DNA of 64,000 nucleotides from Rhodanobacter sp. DHG33 (GTDB lineage Bacteria; Pseudomonadota; Gammaproteobacteria; Xanthomonadales; Rhodanobacteraceae). The position numbers and the translations under genes were made by a program. Shown piece after piece: positions 1 through 8,195 of the stretch. Every line of letters begins with the position of its first letter. The first letter of the stretch is position 1. The notes under the pieces were generated by a model, which saw only the letters and a program-made list of their open reading frames with translations, did no database searches and had not been told where the DNA came from. The stretch lies in assembly GCF_014843005.1 (NCBI RefSeq), contig NZ_JACYXM010000002.1, positions 124,001 to 188,000 on the forward strand. Reading direction: 5' to 3'.

Positions 1-376
1 GCAGCACCGGCGCCATGCCTTCGCCGTACAGCGCGAAGCGGCCCTTGAGGTCGAAGCCGGTGGACTGGGCGAAGCCCTCGATGGTCTTGCCCTTGTATTC
101 CGCGGCGAAGGCGCGCACGAGGTTCGCCGCGTCGGGATCGTTGACCTGCAGGCGCGTGGCATAGGCTTCCATCTGCGCCACTTGCGCAGGCAGTTGCAGG
201 TCGGCCTGGGCGAGCAGCGCCTTGCGCGTGTCGTCGTCCAGCACGGCCAGGTTGGCGGCCACGTAGGGTGTATCCGCGGGCGCGAAGGCCAGCGGTGCGT
301 CCTTGTCCTTGTGGGCACAGGCCGCTAGCGCGACACAGGCCAGACCCAGCGCGATGAAGCGCGTCCTCGATTGCAT
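1..376 (-). CDS. Putative lipoprotein, C-terminus cut by window edge
   Basis: The frame opens at an ATG at 376 and stays open to the left edge, so only about 125 N-terminal residues are visible. The N-terminus is a lipoprotein signal: basic MQSRTR, a hydrophobic stretch, then the lipobox L-A-A-C with the acceptor Cys near residue 20, followed by a charged tether (HKDKD). The mature part is helix-like and Ala/Leu/Asp rich, with no motif I recognise. It lies downstream of pyrB on the same strand, where Pseudomonas carries a pyrC-like pseudo-dihydroorotase; this protein does not resemble one. Function unknown. The lipoprotein call is firm, the rest open. Confidence 0.7.
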   Translation of the reverse strand, partial: MQSRTRFIALGLACVALAACAHKDKDAPLAFAPADTPYVAANLAVLDDDTRKALLAQADLQLPAQVAQMEAYATRLQVNDPDAANLVRAFAAEYKGKTIEGFAQSTGFDLKGRFALYGEGMAPVL

Positions 377-403
377 GATTTTCCCCGGGTGGTGAATGCC
401 ACT

Positions 404-424
404 ACGGGCATTATGCCCGTTTTT
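404..424 (+). other. Palindrome followed by T-run between two minus-strand genes
   Basis: A perfect inverted repeat, ACGGGCA-TTA-TGCCCGT, is followed on the plus strand by four more T. It looks like a small rightward terminator, yet both flanking genes run leftward. On the minus strand the same bases read CATAAT, a good -10 box for the lipoprotein gene that starts at 376. It could therefore be an operator over that promoter, or a block to antisense transcription. Confidence 0.3.
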
Positions 425-475
425 GAAGGTCTGTTGCGGCGCAAAAAGGTGTGTGCGGCTACCGGCCGCAGGAAT

Positions 476-1402
476 TCACCGCGCCAGCAGTTCGCCCAGT
501 ACGGCCATGCGCACGAACACGCCGTTGGCGACCTGTTCGAGGATGCGCGACTGCGCGCCGTCGGCCACGTCGTCGGCGATCTCGATGCCACGGTTGAGCG
601 GGCCGGGATGCATCACCAGGCAACCCTTGGCGGCCAGGGCCAGGCGGCGCTGGTCGAGGCCGTAGTGGCGGAAATAGGCGGCCTCGTCGGGCAGGTCGGT
701 GGAGGCCATGCGCTCCTTCTGCAGCCGCAGCATGATCGCCACGTCGGCGCCCGCGATGGCGCTGTCGAAATCCTCGGTGAGGCGGCAGTGCGGCAACTCG
801 TCGGCTTCCGGCAGCAGCGCGGCCGGCCCGCACAGGCGGATTTCGCCCACGCCCAGCGCGGCCAGCGCGTGCACGTCGGAGCGCGCCACGCGCGAGTGGC
901 GGATGTCGCCGCAGATGGTCACGACCAGGTTCTCGAAATCCGGCCGGTGCTGGCGGATGGTCAGCGCGTCCAGCAGGCCCTGGGTGGGATGGGCGCGGTT
1001 GCCGTCGCCGGCGTTGATCACCGACACGCCGCTCATCGCGTGGCGCACCAGCTCGTCCGGCGTGCCCGATACCTTATGGCGCACGATGATCGCGTCGAGG
1101 TGCATGGCCTCCAGCGTGTGCAGGGTGTCGTACAGCGCCTCGCCCTTGTTGGCCGAAGAGAAGCCGATGTCGAAGTTCACCACGTCGGCGCCGAGCCGGC
1201 GCGCGGCCAGTTCGAACGAGGTGCGCGTGCGCGTGGACGGCTCGAAGAACAGGTTGAGCACGGTGCGTCCGGCCAGCGTGTCCAGCTTGCGGGTGCCGTG
1301 CGCGCAGGCGTCGCGCAGTGCGATGGCGCGGTCGAGCAGGCGCTCGATGCTGGCGCGCGGCAGGTGTTCCAGCGTGGTGAGGTGGCGCAGGCGTGGGCTC
1401 AT
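476..1402 (-). CDS. pyrB: Aspartate carbamoyltransferase catalytic subunit
   Basis: Catalyses carbamoyl phosphate + L-aspartate to N-carbamoyl-aspartate, the committed step of pyrimidine synthesis, in the cytosol. The 308-aa product has the carbamoyl-phosphate motif FFEPSTRTRTSF near residues 50-62, the HPTQ motif of the carbamoyl site (AHPTQGLLD), and the C-terminal HPGPLNRG aspartate-binding loop. The length matches bacterial PyrB (about 310). The ATG start overlaps the ruvX stop by 4 bp (ATGA), so translation is probably coupled. In Pseudomonas a pyrR regulator lies between ruvX and pyrB; it is absent here. No pyrI regulatory-subunit gene is seen beside it. Confidence 0.97.
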   Translation of the reverse strand: MSPRLRHLTTLEHLPRASIERLLDRAIALRDACAHGTRKLDTLAGRTVLNLFFEPSTRTRTSFELAARRLGADVVNFDIGFSSANKGEALYDTLHTLEAMHLDAIIVRHKVSGTPDELVRHAMSGVSVINAGDGNRAHPTQGLLDALTIRQHRPDFENLVVTICGDIRHSRVARSDVHALAALGVGEIRLCGPAALLPEADELPHCRLTEDFDSAIAGADVAIMLRLQKERMASTDLPDEAAYFRHYGLDQRRLALAAKGCLVMHPGPLNRGIEIADDVADGAQSRILEQVANGVFVRMAVLGELLAR

Positions 1403-1851
1403 GGCGAAGTGGCTTGGGTGGAAAGGTCGGAAGGGGCCTGGGCGAGCCAGCGTTCGAGGATCACGGCGGCGGCTTCGGCATCGATGGCGGCGGCGTCGCG
1501 GCGGCGCTTCAGGCCCGCGGCGCGCGCGCCGGCGAAACGGTGCGCGGCTTCCTGCGAGCTGTGGCGCTCGTCCACCAGCGCCACGGCGGTGCCGTAGCGG
1601 GCCTCGAGCTGCTCGGCGAAGCGGCGGGCGCGGCGCGTGGCAGGCTGCTCTTCGCCGTCGAGGGTGAGCGGCAGGCCCACCACCAGGGTCTCGGGCAGCC
1701 ACTGCGCGCGCAGGGCGTCGAGTGCGGGCCAGTCGGGCGCGCCGTCGCGCATCCCCACGATGCCCAGTGCACGGGCGCTGGCAGTGAAGCGGTTGCCCAC
1801 GGCGACGCCGATCACCTTGCTGCCGACGTCGAAGCCGAAGGCGCAGCTCAT
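1399..1851 (-). CDS. ruvX: RuvX/YqgF-family Holliday-junction resolvase-like nuclease
   Basis: A 150-aa RNase-H-fold protein of the YqgF family, which processes the 5' end of pre-16S rRNA and has been proposed to act as a Holliday-junction resolvase. Family landmarks are visible: an N-terminal GFDVGSKVIGVAVG strand with the first acidic residue, VVGLPLTLDG, and VDERHSS, which carries later acidic residues. Start and stop both share 4 bp with the neighbours (yqgE upstream, pyrB downstream), so the three genes form one translationally coupled unit. The yqgE-ruvX pairing is widely conserved. Confidence 0.95.
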   Translation of the reverse strand: MSCAFGFDVGSKVIGVAVGNRFTASARALGIVGMRDGAPDWPALDALRAQWLPETLVVGLPLTLDGEEQPATRRARRFAEQLEARYGTAVALVDERHSSQEAAHRFAGARAAGLKRRRDAAAIDAEAAAVILERWLAQAPSDLSTQATSP

Positions 1852-2417
1852 GCGTGGCCCGCGTAGCCGGCGAGCTGCAGCGGATCGACGCCGACCAGGC
1901 CGGCGGCGGCGCTCCAGCGCTCCTCCAGCGGGGTGTCGAAGATCACGCGCTCGCTGGCTTCGACGGTGAGCCACGCGTTGGCCATCAGCTCCTGCTCCAG
2001 CTGGCCGGCGTCCCATCCCGCGTAGCCCAGCGCCATGATCGCCTGGCGCGGGCCTTCGCCCGCGGCCATCGCCACCAGGATGTCGCGCGAGGTGGTCACC
2101 GACCAGTGCGTGTTGATGCGGTAGCTCGATTCCCAGTGTCCGGGTTCGCGGTGCAGCACGAAGCCGCGCTCCTGCTGCACCGGACCGCCGATCAGCACCG
2201 GCGCGTCGGCCAGTTCGGGGTCGCTGCATTCCAGCTTCATCTGCGCCAGCACGTCGCCGAAGCGGTAGTGCGAGAGCTGGTTCACCAGCAGGCCCACCGC
2301 GCCTTCTTCGTTGTGCTGGCAGAGCAGGGCCACGCCGCGCGAGAACGGCGGCTCGGCCAGGCCAGGCATGGCGATCAGGAAGTGGCCGGTGAGGGTGGGC
2401 GGTTCGGTGCGGCTCAT
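1848..2417 (-). CDS. yqgE: YqgE/AlgH family protein
   Basis: A 189-aa member of the YqgE/AlgH (DUF179) family; typical length is 185-190. It opens with the usual TGHFLIAMPGL and contains the family's GAVGLLVNQ and GGPVQQERGFVLH blocks. The biochemical function of the family is not settled, although AlgH was named for an alginate-regulation phenotype in Pseudomonas. It overlaps ruvX by 4 bp and lies 24 bp after tonB. A TACAAT hexamer sits only 6 nt before the ATG, so it may also have its own near-leaderless promoter. Confidence 0.93.
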   Translation of the reverse strand: MSRTEPPTLTGHFLIAMPGLAEPPFSRGVALLCQHNEEGAVGLLVNQLSHYRFGDVLAQMKLECSDPELADAPVLIGGPVQQERGFVLHREPGHWESSYRINTHWSVTTSRDILVAMAAGEGPRQAIMALGYAGWDAGQLEQELMANAWLTVEASERVIFDTPLEERWSAAAGLVGVDPLQLAGYAGHA

Positions 2418-2423
2418 GCGCGC

Positions 2424-2429
2424 ATTGTA
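2424..2429 (-). promoter_or_regulatory. Possible -10 box immediately before yqgE
   Basis: The minus strand reads TACAAT, five of six matches to the sigma-70 -10 consensus, ending 6 nt before the yqgE ATG. No convincing -35 lies at 17 nt. If used, the transcript would be nearly leaderless. The same hexamer lies just before nudE. Confidence 0.3.
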
Positions 2430-2441
2430 ATCCGCCCGGTG

Positions 2442-3302
2442 TTATTTGCTCCGCAGCACGTTGCCGGGCAGGAATTGCCAGGTGCGGGTGATGTAGAGCT
2501 GGTCGACTTTCGCCTCGGGGGGCAGCGGAGGGTAGGGCGCGGCCAGCCGCACGATGCGTTCGGCGGCGGCGTCCAGCAGCGGCTGGCCGGAACTCTGGAT
2601 CACGTTGATGCTGTTGATGCTGCCGTCGCGATTGATGCCCACGGTGAGCAGCAGGTCGCCGTGCAGTCCGCGCCGGCGGGCTTCTTCCGGGTAGTTGAGG
2701 TTGCCCACCCGCTGCACCCGATCGGACCAGCCGCGCATGTAGGCGGCGTAGACGTATTCCTTGGTGTTCGCCGAGATGTACTTCTTGCGCGGGCGCTTGG
2801 CGTAGGCCTGGGTCTGGTCGCGCACTTCGGCGGCGAGCTGGGCCATTTCCTGCTGGCGGCGCAGGTCCGCGGCGCTGGGCGCGTCCTGCGGCGGCACTTC
2901 GGTGTGCGCGGTGTCGCTGGTCACGCTGAAGCTGCTTTGCCCGCTGGTGGTCACCATGCGCTGCGGCGTGGCCTCGCGCGGCTGCGGCGTGGCGGCGTCC
3001 ACGGCCTGCATGGCGGTGCCGGGGAGCGGCTTGGGCAGGGCGCCGGAAACGGGCTGCGACGGCTGCGCGGCGTGGTCGCTCTGGCCGCCGCCGCGGTTGT
3101 TCGCCTGCGCCAGGAAGTCGGCCTGGTCAGGCGCCTCGCGGTTGGCGACGTTGACCAGGGTAATGTCCAGCGTGGGCAGGCCGGGGTCGATCTTGGCGTA
3201 ATGAAAGGTGATGCCCAGCAGCAGCACGCCGTGCAGCAGCAGCGAGAACAGCAGGGTCGCGCCGATGGGGTCGGCGGCAGGGCGTGCGGCAGTGGAACTC
3301 AC
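2442..3302 (-). CDS. TonB-like energy transducer (TonB3-type)
   Basis: A 286-aa inner-membrane protein with one N-terminal transmembrane anchor (about residues 13-35, LLFSLLLHGVLLLGITF, with the TM-embedded His typical of TonB), a long polar Pro/Gln/Ala-rich periplasmic spacer, and a C-terminal TonB domain (from about residue 190) with YPEEARRRGLHG and the SSG-x-LLD-AA pattern. TonB proteins pass the proton-motive force to outer-membrane receptors. It lies between gshB and yqgE, the position of tonB3 in Pseudomonas, where that gene is needed for twitching motility and pilus assembly. No exbB/exbD is adjacent. Its start shares 4 bp with the gshB stop. A pilus role here is inferred from position. 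Confidence 0.88.
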   Translation of the reverse strand: MSSTAARPAADPIGATLLFSLLLHGVLLLGITFHYAKIDPGLPTLDITLVNVANREAPDQADFLAQANNRGGGQSDHAAQPSQPVSGALPKPLPGTAMQAVDAATPQPREATPQRMVTTSGQSSFSVTSDTAHTEVPPQDAPSAADLRRQQEMAQLAAEVRDQTQAYAKRPRKKYISANTKEYVYAAYMRGWSDRVQRVGNLNYPEEARRRGLHGDLLLTVGINRDGSINSINVIQSSGQPLLDAAAERIVRLAAPYPPLPPEAKVDQLYITRTWQFLPGNVLRSK

Positions 3303-4261
3303 GGAGCGGCGTTCTCGATGGCGTCGAACAGCAGGCCGGCGATATTAAGGCCGAACTGCGCGTCCAGTTCGCGGGCGCAGGTCGGCGATGTGACGTTGAT
3401 CTCGGTGAGGTAGTCGCCGATCACGTCGAGGCCCACGAAGCGCAGGCCGCGCCGGCGCAGTTCCGGCGCCACCTGGGCGGCGATCCAGCGGTCGCGCTCG
3501 GACAGCGGTACGCCTTCGCCGCGGCCGCCGGCGGCGAGGTTGCCGCGGAACTCGTCGCCCTGCGGGATGCGCGCCAGCGCGTAGGGCACCGGTTCGCCGT
3601 CGATCAGCAGGATGCGCTTGTCCCCGGCGCTGATCGCCGGAATGAATTTCTGCGCGATGGCAAGCTGCCGCCCCTCGCCGTGCGGGCCGCCGGCCAGCAG
3701 GGTTTCCAGCATGGAGTTGAGGTTGCTGTCGCCGGCCTTGACCTTGAAGATGCCGCGGCCGCCCATGCCGTCCAGCGGTTTCAGCACTGCCTCGCCGTGT
3801 TCGGCCACGAAACGGCGCAGCTCGGCGGGATCCCGTGAGACCAGGGTGGGGGCGCAGCACTGCGGAAACTGCAGCGCGAACAGCTTCTCGTTGCAATCGC
3901 GCAGCGCGCGGGGATCGTTCACCACGTTCACGCCGCCGCGCTGGGCCGCTTCCAGCACCATGGTGTCGTAGATGAACTGTGCGTCCACCGGCGGATCCTT
4001 GCGCATCAGCACCACGTCCAGCTCGCGCAGGTCGCGCCATTGGGCCTCGCCCAAGGTGAACCAGTCGCGCGGGTCGTCGCGCACCTCGAGCGGGCGCAGC
4101 CGCGCCCACGGCGCGCCGTCGCGCAGCGCCAGGTCACCCTGTTCCATGTAGCGGAGGGCGTGGCCGCGCCGTTGCGCCTCCAGCAGCATGGCCAGGCTGG
4201 TGTCCTTGGCGGGTTTGATCGCGCCGATGGGATCCATCAGCACCGCGACCGAAAGTGGCAT
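3299..4261 (-). CDS. gshB: Glutathione synthetase
   Basis: Ligates glycine to gamma-glutamylcysteine with ATP, the last step of glutathione synthesis. The 320-aa length is close to E. coli GshB (316). The start MPLSVAVLMDPIGAIKPAKD is the standard family N-terminus, and a GGAG ribosome site lies upstream of this ATG; an in-frame extension upstream looks unrelated to the family. ATP-grasp landmarks include VLKPLDGMGGRGIF, KILLIDGEPVPYAL-like (here KRILLIDGEPVPYAL), and the C-terminal EINVTSPT. First gene of the leftward block, divergent from pilG across 347 bp. Confidence 0.97.
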   Translation of the reverse strand: MPLSVAVLMDPIGAIKPAKDTSLAMLLEAQRRGHALRYMEQGDLALRDGAPWARLRPLEVRDDPRDWFTLGEAQWRDLRELDVVLMRKDPPVDAQFIYDTMVLEAAQRGGVNVVNDPRALRDCNEKLFALQFPQCCAPTLVSRDPAELRRFVAEHGEAVLKPLDGMGGRGIFKVKAGDSNLNSMLETLLAGGPHGEGRQLAIAQKFIPAISAGDKRILLIDGEPVPYALARIPQGDEFRGNLAAGGRGEGVPLSERDRWIAAQVAPELRRRGLRFVGLDVIGDYLTEINVTSPTCARELDAQFGLNIAGLLFDAIENAAP

Positions 4262-4608
4262 CGTGATTCTCCAGGGAAGATTTTGCGATGTGGGGCATCG
4301 ACGGGGAGAAACGATGTTCTCCCACGCGGGCGGTCGCGACAAGCGCATCCGGCGTCGATGTGCTGTGGCAGGGCCAACATGGTCGAAGGAGGTCACATTG
4401 AGCGTCATTCCGCGCGCTTAATGCGCGATGTTGCTTGACGAGATGGCAGGCAGGCAGTAAACAGCAAGCCTTGCGCATCCTGCCGGAGAGTGGGTGTCGC
4501 GAAGTCGCAACAACAATGGTGTTTCTTGTCATGTAAGCCAGCGGCACGCTTGTTGCGTGCCTTAGCTCGGCAATCCTGGGCCCGCCGTTGGGCAACAGGG
4601 GGGGAGTG
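4262..4608. promoter_or_regulatory. 347-bp divergent control region between gshB and pilG
   Basis: No convincing gene. It holds a good sigma-70-like promoter facing pilG (listed separately), a GGCACGC-ttgtt-GCGTGCC stem-loop at 4543-4561 in the resulting leader, and a CGCGC...GCGCG inverted repeat near 4411-4427. I compared it by eye with a class-I c-di-GMP riboswitch, which would fit pilus genes, and did not see the conserved core. Confidence 0.5.
4435..4463 (+). promoter_or_regulatory. Candidate sigma-70 promoter for the pil-chp operon
   Basis: TTGACG at 4435-4440 and TAAACA at 4458-4463 are separated by exactly 17 bp and lie about 145 bp before the pilG start. The -35 matches consensus at five of six positions and the -10 at four of six. 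It is the best promoter-like pair in the gshB-pilG gap. Confidence 0.5.
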
Positions 4609-5013
4609 ATGAATTTGAACGCGAATGGTCTGGCCGGCCTGCGGGTCATGGTGATCGACGACTCCAAGACCATCCGCCGCACCGCGGAAACCCTTCTCAA
4701 GAAAGAGGGGTGCGACGTGTTGACCGCGGTGGACGGCTTCGAGGCGCTGGCCAAGATTGCGGACCAGAGGCCCGCCATCATCTTCGTCGACATCATGATG
4801 CCGCGTCTGGACGGCTACCAGACCTGCGCGCTGATCAAGAACAACCCGCAGTTCCGCGCCACGCCGGTGATCATGCTCAGCTCGAAGGACGGCCTCTTCG
4901 ACAAGGCGCGCGGCCGGGTCGTCGGTGCCGAGCAGTACCTCACCAAGCCATTCACGCGCGACGAGCTGCTTGGCGCCATCCATCATCACGTCAGCACGGT
5001 ATCGGGCGGCTGA
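4609..5013 (+). CDS. pilG: Twitching motility response regulator PilG
   Basis: A 134-aa single-domain CheY-like receiver, first gene of the Chp system that controls type IV pilus function. The receiver signature is complete: the acidic pair in MVIDDSKTIRRT, the phospho-acceptor Asp in IIFVDIMMPRLDGYQ, the Ser switch residue in VIMLSSKD, and the Lys in YLTKPF. In Pseudomonas, phospho-PilG promotes pilus extension and cAMP signalling. The ATG at 4609 follows a G-rich ribosome site; a TTG seven codons upstream is also in frame but less likely. pilH follows after 24 bp. Confidence 0.96.
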   Translation: MNLNANGLAGLRVMVIDDSKTIRRTAETLLKKEGCDVLTAVDGFEALAKIADQRPAIIFVDIMMPRLDGYQTCALIKNNPQFRATPVIMLSSKDGLFDKARGRVVGAEQYLTKPFTRDELLGAIHHHVSTVSGG

Positions 5014-5037
5014 CCGCAGATTCTTCAGGGGGAACCT

Positions 5038-5412
5038 GTGGCCGACATTCTCATCATTGACGACTCGCCGACCGACGTGCGCGTGCTGACCGCGCTGCTC
5101 GAGCGCGCGGGTCATCAGGTCGCTTCCGTCGGCAACGCCGAGGAAGGCATCGAGCGCGTGCGCAGCACGCCGCCGCCCGCGCTGGTCATCATGGACGTCA
5201 TCATGCCCGGCATGAACGGCTTCCAGGCCACCCGCACGCTCACCCGCGATCCGGCCACCGCCGAGGTGCCGATCGTGATGATCACCACCAAAGCCATGGA
5301 AACCGACCGCGTGTGGGGGCTGCGCCAGGGCGCGCGTGCCTTCATCACCAAGCCGGTGAACGAGGGCGAGCTGCTCGCCTGCATCAACCAACTGCTGTCG
5401 AGCGCGGCATGA
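5038..5412 (+). CDS. pilH: Twitching motility response regulator PilH
   Basis: A 124-aa CheY-like receiver that in Pseudomonas opposes PilG, as a phosphate sink or to favour retraction. Visible residues: the acidic pair in IIDDSPTDVRVL, acceptor Asp in LVIMDVIMPGMNGFQ, the Thr switch in IVMITTKA, and Lys in FITKPVN. It starts with GTG, preceded by a strong G-rich ribosome site. Its stop shares 4 bp with the pilI start. Confidence 0.95.
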   Translation: MADILIIDDSPTDVRVLTALLERAGHQVASVGNAEEGIERVRSTPPPALVIMDVIMPGMNGFQATRTLTRDPATAEVPIVMITTKAMETDRVWGLRQGARAFITKPVNEGELLACINQLLSSAA

Positions 5413-5954
5413 ACGCAACGTCCGGACTCACCCCGTTCGAAATACTGGCCCGCTACGAGCGGCTGTCTCTGGCGCATGCCTCGGATACCCGCGAGCGGAT
5501 GGACGCGCCCGGCCTGTGGCGCGGCATCGGCTACCGCGTGGGCTCGCGTACCCTGGTCAGCGAGATCGGCGAGATCAACGAACTGCTGGCGATGCCGACG
5601 CTCACCGCGGTGCCCGGCACGCGGCCCTGGCTGCTCGGCGTGGCGAACGTGCGCGGCAACCTGATGCCGGTGGTGGATTTCGGCCGTTTCCTGTTCGACG
5701 AGCGCACGCCGCTGACCGAACGCGCGCGCCTGCTGGTGGTGCGCCAGGGCGGCGGCAGCGTGGCTCTGCTGGTGGACGAAGTGTTCGGCCAGCGCACGGT
5801 AGACGAACAGCAGCGCCGCACGGCAGGGCAGGAAGAAGATCCGCGGCTGGCGCGCTTCGCCGAGCAGCGGGTGGGCGACGGCGAGCAGCAGATGGCGATA
5901 TTCAGCATGGGCAAGCTGGTGCGTGCCCCCGATTTCCGTCAGGCCGCGGCCTGA
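5409..5954 (+). CDS. pilI: CheW-like coupling protein PilI
   Basis: A 181-aa CheW-domain adaptor that links the receptor PilJ to the kinase ChpA. The N-terminus (FEILARYERLSLAHA) is typical of PilI. The CheW core includes LGVANVRGNLMPVVDFGRFL and LLVDEVFGQRTV. It is translationally coupled to pilH through an ATGA overlap. A 128-bp gap with an inverted repeat follows before pilJ. Confidence 0.93.
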   Translation: MNATSGLTPFEILARYERLSLAHASDTRERMDAPGLWRGIGYRVGSRTLVSEIGEINELLAMPTLTAVPGTRPWLLGVANVRGNLMPVVDFGRFLFDERTPLTERARLLVVRQGGGSVALLVDEVFGQRTVDEQQRRTAGQEEDPRLARFAEQRVGDGEQQMAIFSMGKLVRAPDFRQAAA

Positions 5955-6001
5955 TCCACTGAGTCACGACGGGCGCATGCAGCAGGTCCGGTGCCGCAAG
6001 G

Positions 6002-6038
6002 GGCCGGAAACTCCAAAGATCAAGGATCCGTTCCGGCC
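6002..6038 (+). other. Stem-loop in the pilI-pilJ gap
   Basis: GGCCGGAA (6002-6009) pairs perfectly with TTCCGGCC (6031-6038) across a 21-nt loop, about 45 nt before the pilJ start. There is no T-run, so it is not a classic terminator. It could stabilise or partly punctuate the pilGHI-J message. Confidence 0.3.
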
Positions 6039-6082
6039 GTAGTGCCGGGGCCGGTCCGGCGAAGCAGACGGGTGAGGTGAAC

Positions 6083-8113
6083 ATGAGCACTACAGGGGGC
6101 GTCGGCAAGGAGCGTGGGAATACCGCACTCATTGTCATGTTGCTGGTCGCGATCGGTTTTGCGGCCCTGGATTTCTGGCAGCTCAACGTGAAGAACGGCG
6201 AAGACCGCCAGGCCGTCGCGTTGACCACGCAGATCCAGGTGCTGTCGCAGCAGACCGCGAAATTCGCGCTGGAGTCGTCCGACGGCAACGCCGATTCGTT
6301 CAAGGAGCTGGAAAGCACCCGCAACGCGATCGACTCGGCCGTGCGCAAGCTGAACAAGGGCGATGCGACCACCGGCATGCATGCCTACGCCGACAACAAC
6401 ACGTCGCTGGTCGGCCGCGCCTACGGCTCGCTGGACGGCGCCTGGAAGCAGCTGGACGGCGACATCGGCAAGATCCTCTCGAACAAGTCCGTGGTGCTCG
6501 ACTCCGGCCAGAACGCGGCCACCGTGTCGCAGCAGATGCCGCTGCTCAACTCCAGCATGGAGCAGGTGGTCACCATCCTGCAGCAGCGCAACGGCAGCGC
6601 CGACCAGATGCTGGGCACCTCGCGCCAGATGCTGTCGGCCGACCGCATCATCCGCCGCGTGCAGGAAGTGCTGCAGGGCGGCGACAACGCCCAGGCCGCC
6701 GCCGACGGCCTGCAGCGCGATGCGCAGCAGTACGGCACGGTGCTGCAGGGCCTGATCCAGACCGACCAGAGCAGCGGCGTGAAGCCGATCGGCGACGCCA
6801 ACGCGCGCAAGATCCTCACCGACATGCAGGGCAACTGGGGCAAACTGGCCGACCCGCTGGCCAAGCTGGTGTCCGCTTCCGGCAACCTCGCCGCGGTGAA
6901 GCAGGCCGGCACCCAGGCTTCGCTGGACTCGCAGTCGGTGCTGCTGCGCGCCAACGACCTCGCCGACCAGATCGGCAAGCTGCCGCTGCGCCGCCTGTTC
7001 CCGAACGTGTGGTGGGGCCTGCTGGCCGCGATCGGCGCGGTGGCCTTCGCCCTGTTGCTGGTGGTCAGCCTGGTGCGCGACCAGCGCCGCCGTTTCGCCG
7101 AGTCCACCTCGCTCAACCAGCGCAACCAGGAGGCGATCATGCGCCTGCTGGACGAGATGGGCGCGCTGGCAGAAGGCGACCTGACGGTGAAGACCACGGT
7201 GACCGAGGAAATCACCGGCGCGATCGCCGACTCGGTGAACTACGCCATCGACGAGTTGCGCACCCTGGTGACCACGATCAACGAGACCTCCGAGCAGGTC
7301 TCTTCGTCGGCACAGGAGACGCAGACGACCGCGCGCCATCTGGCCGACGCGGCCGAGCAGCAGGCGCAGCAGATCAGCACCGCGACCAGCGCGATCAACC
7401 AGATCGCCAGCTCGATGGACCACGTGTCGAAGAACTCCGCCGAATCGGCCGACGTGGCCGAACGTTCGGTGCAGATCGCTTCGCACGGCGCCGAGGTGGT
7501 GCGCGAAACGATCTCCGGCATGGACTCGATCCGCGACCAGATCCAGGAAACCTCCAAGCGCATCAAGCGCCTGGGCGAGTCCTCGCAGGAAATCGGCTCC
7601 ATCGTGGAACTCATCAACGACATCGCCGAGCAGACCAACATCCTGGCCTTGAACGCGGCGATCCAGGCGGCCTCGGCCGGCGAGGCGGGCCGCGGTTTCG
7701 CGGTGGTGGCGGACGAAGTGCAGCGACTGGCCGAACGCTCGACCAGCGCCACGAAGCGAATCGAGACCCTGGTGCAGACCATTCAGTCCGATACCAACGA
7801 AGCGGTGAACTCGATGGAGCAGACCACCGCCGAAGTGGTGGCCGGTGCACGCAAGGCGGAGGACGCCGGCAGTGCACTGGGCGACATCGAGCGCGTGTCG
7901 CACGATCTGTCGGCACTGATTCAGAACATTTCCAGCGCGGCGCGGCAGCAATCGGCGGCGGCGACGGACATTTCGCAATCGATGAACGCGATCCGGGAAA
8001 TTACCTCGCAGACTTCGCAGGGTGCCAGCCGTACCGCCGATTCGATTGGTACGCTGGCGCAGTTGGCCAGCGACCTGCGTCGTTCGGTGGCCCACTTCAA
8101 GCTGCCGGGCTGA
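6083..8113 (+). CDS. pilJ: Type IV pilus methyl-accepting chemoreceptor PilJ
   Basis: A 676-aa membrane receptor with the PilJ layout: a TM helix near residues 15-32 ([17 protein letters not shown]), a periplasmic domain of about 270 residues, a second TM near 308-330, then a HAMP-like segment and a cytoplasmic signalling coil. The conserved hairpin tip is clear ([20 protein letters not shown], near residue 515-535). In Pseudomonas it senses pilin and surface contact. The ATG at 6083 is preceded by GAGGTGA; a GTG two codons upstream is less likely. In Pseudomonas the next gene is pilK, a methyltransferase; here only 82 bp separate pilJ from chpA. Confidence 0.95.
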   Translation: MSTTGGVGKERGNTALIVMLLVAIGFAALDFWQLNVKNGEDRQAVALTTQIQVLSQQTAKFALESSDGNADSFKELESTRNAIDSAVRKLNKGDATTGMHAYADNNTSLVGRAYGSLDGAWKQLDGDIGKILSNKSVVLDSGQNAATVSQQMPLLNSSMEQVVTILQQRNGSADQMLGTSRQMLSADRIIRRVQEVLQGGDNAQAAADGLQRDAQQYGTVLQGLIQTDQSSGVKPIGDANARKILTDMQGNWGKLADPLAKLVSASGNLAAVKQAGTQASLDSQSVLLRANDLADQIGKLPLRRLFPNVWWGLLAAIGAVAFALLLVVSLVRDQRRRFAESTSLNQRNQEAIMRLLDEMGALAEGDLTVKTTVTEEITGAIADSVNYAIDELRTLVTTINETSEQVSSSAQETQTTARHLADAAEQQAQQISTATSAINQIASSMDHVSKNSAESADVAERSVQIASHGAEVVRETISGMDSIRDQIQETSKRIKRLGESSQEIGSIVELINDIAEQTNILALNAAIQAASAGEAGRGFAVVADEVQRLAERSTSATKRIETLVQTIQSDTNEAVNSMEQTTAEVVAGARKAEDAGSALGDIERVSHDLSALIQNISSAARQQSAAATDISQSMNAIREITSQTSQGASRTADSIGTLAQLASDLRRSVAHFKLPG

Positions 8114-8195
8114 TGCCTTGGCAGCGACATTTACTGACTGGGGGCAGTCTCGATGGTGGCGTGGCGATTCGCCGCGCAACCGCTGAGGGAAGTGC

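Noticed and set aside
4262-4608. A c-di-GMP riboswitch in the pilG leader
   Set aside because: The conserved class-I core was not found by eye; only simple stem-loops are seen. A covariance-model search would settle it.
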